Source of the DNA: Phaeodactylibacter xiamenensis
GTDB lineage: Bacteria; Bacteroidota; Bacteroidia; Chitinophagales; Saprospiraceae
Direction: 5' to 3'
Assembly: GCF_000759025.1 (NCBI RefSeq)
Contig: NZ_JPOS01000012.1
Coordinates: 372,001 to 436,000 of the forward strand
Length of the DNA stretch: 64,000 nucleotides
Within the stretch, counting starts at the first letter, position 1. Every line of letters starts with the position of its first letter. Both the position numbers and the translations under genes were made by a program. Below the pieces are notes generated by a model. It saw only the letters and a list, made by a program, of their open reading frames with translations. It searched no databases and was not told the origin of the DNA. This document shows, piece after piece, positions 27,877 through 36,018 of this stretch.

Positions 27877-28779
27877 TTACTTCAGCACAGGCTTTTTAAC
27901 CTGAAAAACCCTGGAAAGATTAAAGCCAAACTGAATGTCTCCGTTGAGCCAGGAACCATTGTCTCCAAGCAGGAAGGCGCGTTCGTTCATACCATTGCTG
28001 TTAGAGAAGTGCAGTTGGAAAACATGCCCCCCGGTTTCTATATCCACTCCGATTGACAATGGGTTGTACACCCAGCTATTGGGGAAACGGTTGAAGGCGT
28101 GGTAGTAATCGGCCACCAGCGCCACCCGGTTCGTCAACTTATACCGCCCGCCAATGCCGAGGGCGAAAAAGTCATTGGTAGCCAGGCGGTTTTCTACAAT
28201 ATTACGGTGCACGAGGACCGGGGAGAGCTGCAGGGTGAACTCGTTGCTGAATTTGCGCCCGATAATCAGCTCGTGGTAGTACGCCAAGCGGCGGGTAAAG
28301 GTTGGCTCCACTTCTGTAAAGGGAAAGGGTTGTTCCTGACCGTTATATGTTGCCCCGCTAACCCAGACGAGAGAGACAGGCATAGTTTTCGCCCCTTTCG
28401 ACTGCCACAGGATGCGCCACTTCACAAAGCCATCAAGCTCTTTCTGAAACGTAGACCGGCCCACCCCTACAGTAAGATTAGGGGTAACACCGTAGTCAAA
28501 ACCCATACGCATAGAAGCCTGGTCTAAACCAAAAAACTGCTGGTACCCCTGATTGACTCGCCCGAAGCGGTGAAGGATACGGAAATCCAGAACCCCTTCG
28601 CCTATCATCTCCATGCTGTGCCCGTTAATGACCCGGCTGCTTTTGAAGGCATTGGTGATTTGTTCGGTGGCAGGCTCTTCTTCGATCAGGCTCAGCAAAT
28701 CATCTTCCTGAGCCAAGGCAGCAGGCAGCCATACCCACAGCATCAATAAGCCTGCAACTATGATTTTCAATTTGTGCAT
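27877..28779 (-). CDS. DUF5777 family outer membrane beta-barrel protein
   Basis: This 300-aa protein has a signal peptide (KIIVAGLLMLWVWLPAALAQ), then EDDLLSLIEEEPATEQITNAFKSSRVINGHSMEMIG, an opening typical of DUF5777. Barrel strands run to the C-terminus (FDYGVTPNLTVGVGRSTFQK, YKLTNRVALVADYYHAFNR, HVFQLHFSNSNGMNERAFL). The family has no established function. It lies between the cytochrome and YceI genes with gaps of 23 and 5 bp, so it is part of that operon. An electron-transfer or lipid-linked role for the set is inference. Confidence 0.8.
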   Translation of the reverse strand: MHKLKIIVAGLLMLWVWLPAALAQEDDLLSLIEEEPATEQITNAFKSSRVINGHSMEMIGEGVLDFRILHRFGRVNQGYQQFFGLDQASMRMGFDYGVTPNLTVGVGRSTFQKELDGFVKWRILWQSKGAKTMPVSLVWVSGATYNGQEQPFPFTEVEPTFTRRLAYYHELIIGRKFSNEFTLQLSPVLVHRNIVENRLATNDFFALGIGGRYKLTNRVALVADYYHAFNRFPNSWVYNPLSIGVDIETGGHVFQLHFSNSNGMNERAFLLGDNGSWLNGDIQFGFNLSRVFQVKKPVLK

Positions 28780-28784
28780 CGTTA

Positions 28785-29363
28785 CTATTTTTTAAGGGGT
28801 TGAAGGTTAGCGTCTACTGTGATATCGACAACCTCTGCAATTTTACTGCCTACTATAGAGGGTATTTTGATTTTGTAGTCTTCGAGTTTGACGGAAAAAG
28901 CAGCCACAGCGTGAAGCCCCTCCCCATCACTCTGAATACTCCCCGTTGAACTAACCTGATGGGTCACGCCATGAAGGGTAAGCAACCCTTTGGCGGTTAC
29001 CGGCCAGGAGCCAGTTTTTTGCAGAGCTGCCTCATCGGGAAGCCCGGTCAGGTCACCCTTAAATACAGCTTTCGGGTACTGCTCGCTCTCCACGTAGTTT
29101 TCATTGAAATGCTCCTCCATCAGGCCATTTTTGAAATGAAACCCCTTCATACGTACTGCCCATTCCATTTTTCCAGACTGAAAGTCAAGTACACAGACCG
29201 CTTCTTTATTGAGGGCTTTAATTTCTTCGAAATAATCCGTGATGCCCTCGGCATCAAAGGTGATCTGACCGCTACGGGTAAAAAACTTACTTTGGGCAGG
29301 CAAGGCTGTCTGCAAGGCGGTGCACAACAGCAGCCCCATCATCATTCGAATGGTGGTTATCAT
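28785..29363 (-). CDS. YceI family periplasmic lipocalin-like protein
   Basis: This 192-aa protein has a signal peptide (GLLLCTALQTALPAQ) and a YceI domain: FFTRSGQITFDAEGITDYFEEIKALN, then MKGFHFKNGLMEEHFNENYVESEQYPKAVFKG (the family's M..HF.E.YLE...YP.A.F block), LTLHGVTHQVS and YKIKIPSIVGSKIAEVVDITVD. YceI proteins bind polyisoprenoids such as isoprenoid quinones in a lipocalin-like barrel. Beside two c-type cytochromes, a quinone-related role is plausible but inferred. It is the second gene of the operon. Confidence 0.93.
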   Translation of the reverse strand: MITTIRMMMGLLLCTALQTALPAQSKFFTRSGQITFDAEGITDYFEEIKALNKEAVCVLDFQSGKMEWAVRMKGFHFKNGLMEEHFNENYVESEQYPKAVFKGDLTGLPDEAALQKTGSWPVTAKGLLTLHGVTHQVSSTGSIQSDGEGLHAVAAFSVKLEDYKIKIPSIVGSKIAEVVDITVDANLQPLKK

Positions 29364-29393
29364 GATTTTTTGTTTTTATAGTTTGGGAAAGCT

Positions 29394-30065
29394 CTAATTT
29401 TCGGGTGCGCCATCCGCCACCCACTGCTGTAGGAGGGCTATATCACAGGCTGACAACGGATCACTGTTCTGAGGCATGGGTTCGTAGCTGGAGTCGTGGA
29501 CAACTGAGCCAATCAGGCTGCCATTATCTGCTATTGATTTTAAGCCAGGATAATTATCGGTAGCAATGCCGCCCGAAGGGGCGCCTGATGAATGGCAACC
29601 ATTGCACCAGGTTTGCATAAGCGGCTGTACATGCAGGGCGTAAGAGATAGCCGCCGTATCACAGGCAGCAGGGGCGCAGGTAGTAGGCTTTGCGCCCTCA
29701 TCAATCCAGAGCGCAATGTTCTGAATATTTCTGACAGACAGCATTTCATTGGGGGCTGGGGGCATGCGCTCTTCGCCGAAGGGCTTGACAAGCACCTTGT
29801 AGACTTCACTGGCTTTGTAGTTACCGGCAACGATGCCACGGCTTACAATTTTCTCGTAAGAGGTGAAGTCATATCCCTCTTCTCTATCAATACTGTTGTG
29901 ACAGCCGCTCTGCGTGCAGTTCGAAATAAAGACGGGAAGAATATCCTGTTCAAAACAAATACCGGAATCAGGCTCAATGTATTCCTGGGTACAGGCGTTC
30001 CCAAGGAATAACACCATTGCAATCAGCCCGCCCCGAAGGTATGCTGAAAATTTACATTGTGACAT
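29394..30065 (-). CDS. c-type cytochrome lipoprotein with two heme-binding-like motifs (first gene of operon)
   Basis: This 223-aa lipoprotein has a lipobox at LGNAC. Its two halves carry NCTQSGCHNS and WCNGCHSSG, with MPPA between and MPQNSD at the end, the same layout as the protein at 27104-27853. The first motif has four residues between the Cys, the second is a standard CxxCH. The two proteins share block order and length, which supports duplication around the YceI/DUF5777 pair. It would be anchored in the envelope and accept electrons. It is the promoter-proximal gene; YceI follows after 30 bp. Confidence 0.78.
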   Translation of the reverse strand: MSQCKFSAYLRGGLIAMVLFLGNACTQEYIEPDSGICFEQDILPVFISNCTQSGCHNSIDREEGYDFTSYEKIVSRGIVAGNYKASEVYKVLVKPFGEERMPPAPNEMLSVRNIQNIALWIDEGAKPTTCAPAACDTAAISYALHVQPLMQTWCNGCHSSGAPSGGIATDNYPGLKSIADNGSLIGSVVHDSSYEPMPQNSDPLSACDIALLQQWVADGAPEN

Positions 30066-30257
30066 TTGTTGTGGCTTTTTCTGTTGTTACCACAAATGTA
30101 TGCCCACCGCTAAGCTCTTGCAATTACAATTTTCTGAGGTTCTCAAATTTTGCCATGAGCTTTCAAGCTGCAAAGCACCGTCAATACTGAATTAGCTGTC
30201 AAATTTGTCAATTTATAGTTATTCCATATAAGAGCACTCCTTCAGCCAGACGACGTA

Positions 30258-30920
30258 TTATCGGGTGCTAAAATCCTCCAGCTCGGCTACCCCCCGCACC
30301 GCCTGCTCCACCCGTTCGCCGGCAATACTCCGCCGCAGCCCCACAATCCAGGCAAAACGGGGCATTGGCTTACCCATCTCCCGGATGAGCCAAAAGGTAA
30401 AAGGTAGAAGAGCCGCACTCAATACCATTTGCGCGAGCAGCCACTGCGGGTCCCCGCTGGCAAAAAGATCAATGCCGAAGAGCAGCTGGAACCAGAAAAA
30501 TACATGCGCCAGGTAAAAGGGTACACTGCTCATGAGCAATTGGGTAATGGCGAGGCGGTGCTTACGTAAGCGTTCCAGCCCCACTTGCACCTCCACTACC
30601 GGCCCGTCAAATTGGAGCATGCCCAGCAGGATGAGCTGCCCTGCACTGCCGCTTATGCCCACCACTGCGAACAGGCTTAGCACCACTGCTGATATTTGCG
30701 GAGCAGTATGCCCCTGAAAAGTGGCTATGCAGGTGCTCAGCCCAGCCAGCAGGAGTACCCAAACCAGCGTTTCGGCTATCCGGGCGGCCCACAGCGCCCG
30801 CAAAGGGCGGCGGGCGGCTTGCTGCTGCATTTGCCGGGCGGTCATCAGATTTAGCCGGGTATTTTGGTCCAATTGCGCCTGATGGCTTTTCCAGAGGGCT
30901 TTCCAGTCATTCGTTTCCAT
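30258..30920 (-). CDS. Membrane protein paired with ECF sigma factor (candidate anti-sigma factor)
   Basis: This 220-aa protein has a short soluble N-terminus (NDWKALWKSHQAQLDQNTRLNL), then four membrane helices (IAETLVWVLLLAGLSTCIA, SAVVLSLFAVVGISGSAGQ, FYLAHVFFWFQLLFGIDLF, MVLSAALLPFTFWLI) and a soluble tail. It begins 7 bases after the stop of the sigma factor gene, so the two are cotranscribed. A membrane protein directly after an ECF sigma gene is often its anti-sigma factor, with the cytoplasmic N-terminus holding the sigma. I do not see the zinc anti-sigma HxxxCxxC motif. The role is inference from position and topology. Confidence 0.6.
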   Translation of the reverse strand: METNDWKALWKSHQAQLDQNTRLNLMTARQMQQQAARRPLRALWAARIAETLVWVLLLAGLSTCIATFQGHTAPQISAVVLSLFAVVGISGSAGQLILLGMLQFDGPVVEVQVGLERLRKHRLAITQLLMSSVPFYLAHVFFWFQLLFGIDLFASGDPQWLLAQMVLSAALLPFTFWLIREMGKPMPRFAWIVGLRRSIAGERVEQAVRGVAELEDFSTR

Positions 30921-30927
30921 AATGGTA

Positions 30928-31419
30928 TTATTTTAGTTCTTTTTTGAGCCGCTGCTTCAGCCGGCTGATTTTCGTGCCCACGTTGCTCTTGCTGATGCCC
31001 AGCATCTCTCCGATTTCCCCGTGCGGGTAATCTTCCAGGTAGAGAAGCATCAAAGCGCGCTCCAAAGGCGGCAGGGCTTGTACCCAGCGGTACAGTTGCT
31101 CACTTCGCCCTGAAGGCTGCCCGGGCTGCCCGGTATGGGGTAGTGCTTCAAAAACTTCCTGATGCCGTTGGCGCCGCTCTTCCCTCCGCAGCCGGTCGAT
31201 GCTGACATTCAGGGCGATGCGGTAAAGCCAGGTGGACAAAGCATAGGCCGGCTTGTAGTTGCCGAGGGATTGCCAAATCTGTATGCTGATGTCCTGCACC
31301 AGGTCCTCAAAGTCAGCCTCATTGCGGGTGTACAGGCGAGCTACCTTGAAGATGATGCCACGGTGCTGCTGCAGTACAGTTTCGAAATCGGGAGCCGGAT
31401 GTTTAGCTTTGTTTGGCAC
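30928..31419 (-). CDS. RNA polymerase ECF-type sigma factor
   Basis: This 163-aa protein has region 2 (IIFKVARLYTRNEADFEDLVQDISIQIWQSL and ALSTWLYRIALNVSIDRLRREER) and region 4 (LPPLERALMLLYLEDYPHGEIGEMLGISKSNVGTKISRLKQRLKKEL). It is shorter than the sigma factor at 15958 and belongs to a different ECF group. The likely partner membrane protein follows immediately. What signal the pair senses cannot be read here. Confidence 0.93.
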   Translation of the reverse strand: MPNKAKHPAPDFETVLQQHRGIIFKVARLYTRNEADFEDLVQDISIQIWQSLGNYKPAYALSTWLYRIALNVSIDRLRREERRQRHQEVFEALPHTGQPGQPSGRSEQLYRWVQALPPLERALMLLYLEDYPHGEIGEMLGISKSNVGTKISRLKQRLKKELK

Positions 31420-31496
31420 GATGCGTGTGGTTGAATTGGTTTACATCTTATTATTCGATGTGGGCGGGGCAAAAATCACAGCAGCTCAGCTTTTTT

Positions 31497-32651
31497 TTAA
31501 AATTGCTTCTTTAGCACGCTCAGGACTTTCACCATAAAGACCACGTGCTCTTTCATATAGCCAGTTTGATTAAAAGTGCCAGCCAGGTAGACTTCCAGTT
31601 CCGGGCAGTAGTACATGTAGGAGCCGGTCGAGCCGGAATGCCCAATGAGCGTCAGGTCAGGCAGCAGGGGAAAAAGCCCCCTCAGGCGAAATTTGCGGAG
31701 GCCATAACCGTACTCCATACCACGGGTTTCCGGTACCCACTGTTGCATAGCCTCGTAGGTACTGCGATTGATGAGCTTGCCAGTATTCAGGGCTTCCATA
31801 AACTGCAGGAGGTCATCCGTAGTGGTAAGCAGCCCACCGCCAGCCCAGTCGGCACTCAGGCTTTTGAAGGTACTGATATCCATATCATCTGCATAAAGTT
31901 CTGCCATTCGCCCGGTGTAGGGATCCAAAGGGTCCGAACGGAAATACATACTCGTCTGGGTGAGCTGCAGTGGTTCCAGGATTTGGGCTTCCAACACCTC
32001 GTGCAGGGGCTGCCGGTACAGCCGTTCTATAATTAGCCCGAGCAGAAAATATTCCGTATCGGTGTAGTAATAACCCTGCCCCGGTGGAAAGTGGGGCTTC
32101 AGGTTTTGGCGGGTATAGTCCAAAATGGCCTGAGGTGTCCAGAATTGGTTAGGCTCGGTCAGCATACGCTCCAGAAAAGCCATGCCCTGCTCCGGGCGGT
32201 CCTCAAACCAATCGGGCAGCCCGGAGGTATGCTGCAGCAACTGAGCGATGGTGATTTGCCCGGTCATATCCACCCCATTCCACACATGGAGACCGGCGTA
32301 GGCATCTTCAGGAAGGTAGTTGCTTAGTGGCGCATCGAGCTCCAGCTTCCCTTCTTCCACCAACAGCATGACTAGTGTGGCGGTAAAGGTTTTACCAATA
32401 CTTGCGGAATGAAAGGGACTGGCAGGGCTGACCAGGCTGCCGTCTTCAAATTGTCCCCCGGTGAAAGTCCACTGCAGGCCGCGGCCCGGCGCATAGACGG
32501 AGAGGAAGGCATTGTGAACCTTGGCCTTATCCAGCTCACGCTGAAACAGCTTTTCAATTTTGCGCTCTGCTTTTTTAAGCCGCTGAGCAGGCCCCGGCTT
32601 CGGAGGAAAAAGGAAAGATAGCATCATGGTTGCAGTTAGGATCGTTTTCAT
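31497..32651 (-). CDS. Serine hydrolase, beta-lactamase/PBP4*-like family
   Basis: This 384-aa protein has a putative signal peptide (MKTILTATMMLSFLFPPKPG). The catalytic motif SIGK (S84/K87) sits in SASIGKTFTATLVMLLVEEG. The second motif is YTDTEY where the family has YxN, and the third is HSGSTGSY. This is a class C beta-lactamase-like fold used by many esterases, D-peptidases and transacylases; antibiotic breakdown is not implied. The substitution at YxN is worth noting. It is the last gene of the minus-strand run that includes the M28 peptidase (79-bp gap). Confidence 0.85.
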   Translation of the reverse strand: MKTILTATMMLSFLFPPKPGPAQRLKKAERKIEKLFQRELDKAKVHNAFLSVYAPGRGLQWTFTGGQFEDGSLVSPASPFHSASIGKTFTATLVMLLVEEGKLELDAPLSNYLPEDAYAGLHVWNGVDMTGQITIAQLLQHTSGLPDWFEDRPEQGMAFLERMLTEPNQFWTPQAILDYTRQNLKPHFPPGQGYYYTDTEYFLLGLIIERLYRQPLHEVLEAQILEPLQLTQTSMYFRSDPLDPYTGRMAELYADDMDISTFKSLSADWAGGGLLTTTDDLLQFMEALNTGKLINRSTYEAMQQWVPETRGMEYGYGLRKFRLRGLFPLLPDLTLIGHSGSTGSYMYYCPELEVYLAGTFNQTGYMKEHVVFMVKVLSVLKKQF

Positions 32652-32730
32652 TAGCGATCATCTTTGTTTGATACAAAGGTGCTGCAACCTGTTCCGGGAA
32701 TCGTCCGGGAATGAAAAAGCGGACTTAATC

Positions 32731-33738
32731 TTAAAATTCGCCGTTAGCTTCCCTGTACACCACCGCAAGGACCACCTGCCCCACTGCCCGGAGGGTCCGT
32801 TTGTCGATGATGTCGAGGTCATCATTGTGGGTATGCCAGTGCTCGCCAAAGCCGGTTTGGGTGCCCTGCGCCCGGTTGATGATGTCGATCATAGGTATAC
32901 GGGCGATGGTATTGACGTAGTAGTGGTCATCGGTAATAGCGCCCCCCTGCTGATTGACAAAGTAATTGCCATAGCCCATATTCTGTGCCAGCGCCCACAC
33001 TTTATTCATAATCTGCGGGGCATACTGCATGGAAAAATACTCTTTGGGGAAGCGTGCGCCCTTTGCGCCTACCATATCCAGCAGGATACCGTACTTTGGC
33101 TTCTGTGCACCGGTGACATGAGGGTTGCGCGACCAGTACTGAGACCCCAATGCGTAAGTATCCGGCGTTTCTCCACCACTTTCGCCAAAGTCTTCGGCAT
33201 CAAAAAGCACAATATCGACGCCCATCTCGATAGGATTAGCCTGTAGCTGACGGGCGACTTCCAGTAGCACGCCAACGCCGCTGCCCCCATCGTCTGCACC
33301 CAGGATGGGCTCGTCCCGGCGCTCTTCACTGATTGGAGAATCTGCAAAGGGGCGGGTATCCCAGTGGGCGGCAAGGAGAATGCGCTTTTGGGCCCCGGGG
33401 TTGAACTGGGCAATGATATTGGTGGACTGCAGCACCTCGCCAGTGTAGGCCTTGGCTTCAAAGTCCTGCGCTATGACCTTTGCGCCGAAGCGCTCCAACT
33501 GTTCCACCAGCCAGGCTTTGGTCTGACGGTGCCCTTCGGTATTGGGTACACGGGGGCCGAATTCGACCTGCCGGGCGACATAAGCAAGGGCCGAGTCGCG
33601 CTCAAATTTTGGTACGCTGACTTTCTCTTTCGGTGGAGGAGGCGGGATGCTTTCACTACTACTATCCGTACCACAACTGCTCAGCAACAGCAACATGCTG
33701 AACCCCAGGGCTACAACTATTCTTTGCATGATGTTCAT
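32731..33738 (-). CDS. M28 family lipoprotein peptidase / glutaminyl-peptide cyclotransferase-like
   Basis: This 335-aa lipoprotein (lipobox LLSSC, then a Ser/Pro linker) has a zinc-dependent M28 domain. AAHWDTRPFAD gives the first His/Asp, GADDGGSGVG the bridging Asp, FDAEDFGES the Glu pair and EHWHTHNDDLDII the last His. The FGPRVPNTEGH opening and the spacing resemble bacterial and animal-type glutaminyl cyclases as well as aminopeptidases. Thiamine-phosphate kinase lies 3 bp upstream, so they are cotranscribed. Which reaction it performs is open; periplasmic peptide processing is likely. Confidence 0.85.
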   Translation of the reverse strand: MNIMQRIVVALGFSMLLLLSSCGTDSSSESIPPPPPKEKVSVPKFERDSALAYVARQVEFGPRVPNTEGHRQTKAWLVEQLERFGAKVIAQDFEAKAYTGEVLQSTNIIAQFNPGAQKRILLAAHWDTRPFADSPISEERRDEPILGADDGGSGVGVLLEVARQLQANPIEMGVDIVLFDAEDFGESGGETPDTYALGSQYWSRNPHVTGAQKPKYGILLDMVGAKGARFPKEYFSMQYAPQIMNKVWALAQNMGYGNYFVNQQGGAITDDHYYVNTIARIPMIDIINRAQGTQTGFGEHWHTHNDDLDIIDKRTLRAVGQVVLAVVYREANGEF

Positions 33739-33741
33739 CGC

Positions 33742-34800
33742 TTAATTCTTAGAAGGATCGAAGTGTTTCCAGCCTTGCGCGGTGATATCGTGAAGTTTGC
33801 CTCCTTTGGAATTGAGCTTCACCCCATCTTCGGCAGGCACAATCTCTCCGGCGATGTAGATATCCGCCATATACTTCACCTTATCGAGGTCCTTTGGGTC
33901 TACTGTAAACAGCAGCTCATAGTCCTCTCCTCCGCTCAGGGCGACGGTAATCGGGTCCATATTGAAATCAATGGCCTGGAACTGTGCATCCTCGTGAATG
34001 GGTACGCCACTTTCTTCAAGCAGCACACCTACGCCCGATTGCTTCGCAATGTGGAAGAGTTCGGAGCCCAGCCCATCCGAAATATCGATCATAGCGGTGG
34101 GCACCAGGTCCGCTTTGGCGAAAGCCTCAATCATGTCCTTTCGCGCCTCCGGTTTGAGTTGGCGCTCCAGCAGATAGTCGTGCCCTTCCAGCGTCGGCTG
34201 CAGCTCGGGGTCAGACAGGTAAATCTGTTTCTCCCGCTCCAGAATTTGAAGCCCCATGTAGGCGGCCCCCAGGTTGCCGGTAATGCAAATCAGGTCACCC
34301 ACTTTTGCGGTATTGCGATAAGTCAGGCGCTCTTTATGCCCCTTTCCGATTGCAGTAACGCTGATGACCAATCCTTTGGGGGAAGAGGTCGTATCTCCGC
34401 CTATGAGGTCGACATTATACACGCTGCAGGCCGTTCGAATCCCTTCGTACAGTTCTTCCATGGCTTCAACCGAGTAGCGGTTAGACAGCGCCACAGAAAC
34501 CATAATTTGCTGAGGGATGGCATTCATGGCGTAAATGTCAGAAAGATTGACGACCACCGCTTTGTACCCCAGGTGCTTCAGGGGCGTATACATCAGGTCG
34601 AAGTGTATGCCCTCCACCAGCATATCGGTGGAAACAACGGTAAACGCGCCCTGATGGTCGATCACGGCAGCATCATCACCTATGCCTTTAACGGAAGATC
34701 TGTGGTGCAGCGGAAAGCGCTGCGTGAGGTGGTCGATAAGCCCAAACTCACCGAGTGTATTGACATCGGTGCGTTTGGGCGTATTAGATTCGTTGGCCAT
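33742..34800 (-). CDS. thiL: Thiamine-monophosphate kinase (ThiL)
   Basis: ThiL phosphorylates thiamine monophosphate to thiamine pyrophosphate with ATP, in the cytoplasm. The 352-aa protein has family blocks: GEFGLIDHLTQRF, VKGIGDDAAVI (ATP/Mg site), STDMLVEGIHFDL, YKAVVVNLSDIYAMNA, LIGGDTTSSPKGLVISVTAIG, DLICITGNLGAAYMGL, MIDISDGLGSEL and LSGGEDYELLFTV. No TPP riboswitch is visible upstream. It sits between a thioredoxin-solenoid gene (43 bp) and the M28 peptidase (3 bp). Confidence 0.96.
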   Translation of the reverse strand: MANESNTPKRTDVNTLGEFGLIDHLTQRFPLHHRSSVKGIGDDAAVIDHQGAFTVVSTDMLVEGIHFDLMYTPLKHLGYKAVVVNLSDIYAMNAIPQQIMVSVALSNRYSVEAMEELYEGIRTACSVYNVDLIGGDTTSSPKGLVISVTAIGKGHKERLTYRNTAKVGDLICITGNLGAAYMGLQILEREKQIYLSDPELQPTLEGHDYLLERQLKPEARKDMIEAFAKADLVPTAMIDISDGLGSELFHIAKQSGVGVLLEESGVPIHEDAQFQAIDFNMDPITVALSGGEDYELLFTVDPKDLDKVKYMADIYIAGEIVPAEDGVKLNSKGGKLHDITAQGWKHFDPSKN

Positions 34801-34843
34801 AATTTATATCTTGCTATATTGGCGCGCAAAGGTACGGCCAAAC

Positions 34844-36007
34844 TTACAGACGCTCTATTTTTTCGAGCAGTTCCTTGGTCTCGGTGTAGTCTTCGCCGCT
34901 GGCTTTGGCTAGTTCGATGGCTTTCTTTGCGGCGGCTTTGGCCGCTTTTTTGTTGCCTAGTTTGTAGTACAGGGCAGCAAGGGTGTCATTATTGTAGAAA
35001 GTGGACTCGATTTCCACAGAGCGCTCGGCCCACTTCACGGCTTCTTTCAGCATCTTCTTGTCGTCTACGCTTTCGTAGAAAGTCCAGGCGATGGAGTTCA
35101 GCTCGTTGGCATCTTCGGAAGGATAATCCGTCAGGTAATCTACTGCAGCCTGTGGGAAAGCAGTGGGGTCGTTGACCCGATAGTAATTCATTTTGAAGTT
35201 GGCGAAGATTGGTCCCGGGTTGTCCGGAAAAGCAGCTTTGAACTTCGCCTCGGCGTCTGCCATCATCTTTTCTTCTCCATCTGCCGCACTCAACGTCTGC
35301 ATAATGGCGCGCTGAATCTTAGCGGTAATGTAACGTTCGCTAAAAAGGGCTTCGTAAGCTTCGCGCCGCTTCAGTATTTCCTTGAAATAAGGGTCATCCA
35401 TTTTAGTTGCCGCCTGGAAAATGAGCTGCATTTCGATCTCTCCTGTCCAGTCTTTCTGAGTACTCAGGTAAGCAGTAGCAATCTCATTGGCATTGGCAGC
35501 CATTGCATCAGCCGCAGCGATAGCATAGTTCTTCAGGAATTCAGGATCGCGCTCGCCTGCTTCAAACTTACGCTCCATGCTGGCAATTTGCCTGGATGGG
35601 TCCTGCGCTTCCCGGCCGAGCTGCAGAAAAGCTTCTGCATCCTGATAGCCTACGGCGCGGTGTACCAGCTCGCCATTAGCGTCAATGAACAACAAGGTTG
35701 GATAAGCCCGCACTTTGTATTTGCGTGCCAGCCCCATTCCTTCACCCTTTTCCATGTCAATTTTAGCATTGACAAAATTATTGTTGTAGTACTCGCCCAC
35801 CTCGGCTTGGGTGAACACATCCCTGGCCATCATTTTGCAGGGCCCGCACCATTCTGCGTAAGCATCCACAAAAATCAGGCGGTCCTGATCTGCTGCTTTA
35901 GCCAGGATTTTTTTCCAGTTGCCGTCTTCAAACTGAATGCCTTCCTGCGCCAGTCCGGCGGTGGCAAGAGCTGCAATCAGTGCTATGGCGATGGATAGTT
36001 TCTTCAT
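34844..36007 (-). CDS. Periplasmic thioredoxin with helical repeat C-terminus (paralogue 2)
   Basis: This 387-aa protein has a signal peptide (LSIAIALIAALATAGLAQ). The thioredoxin domain has AEWCGPCK (C54/C57), the cis-Pro at YPTLLF, and continues to about residue 130. About 250 Ala/Lys/Glu-rich helical residues follow, suggesting an alpha-solenoid or TPR-like region (ATAYLSTQKDWTGEI, AAVDYLTDYPSEDANELNSIAWTFYESVD, ALYYKLGNKKAAKAAAKKAIELA). The long helical tail may bind client proteins. It is adjacent to and clearly a duplicate of the gene at 36019. Confidence 0.88.
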   Translation of the reverse strand: MKKLSIAIALIAALATAGLAQEGIQFEDGNWKKILAKAADQDRLIFVDAYAEWCGPCKMMARDVFTQAEVGEYYNNNFVNAKIDMEKGEGMGLARKYKVRAYPTLLFIDANGELVHRAVGYQDAEAFLQLGREAQDPSRQIASMERKFEAGERDPEFLKNYAIAAADAMAANANEIATAYLSTQKDWTGEIEMQLIFQAATKMDDPYFKEILKRREAYEALFSERYITAKIQRAIMQTLSAADGEEKMMADAEAKFKAAFPDNPGPIFANFKMNYYRVNDPTAFPQAAVDYLTDYPSEDANELNSIAWTFYESVDDKKMLKEAVKWAERSVEIESTFYNNDTLAALYYKLGNKKAAKAAAKKAIELAKASGEDYTETKELLEKIERL

Positions 36008-36018
36008 TGGTATGGTAT

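Noticed and set aside
31497-32651. Reading the serine hydrolase as an antibiotic-resistance beta-lactamase
   Set aside because: The SxxK fold is shared by many esterases and D-peptidases, and the YxN motif is altered.
33364-35175. 603-codon plus-strand frame across the M28, thiL and thioredoxin genes
   Set aside because: It crosses three well-supported minus-strand genes and has no recognisable domains.
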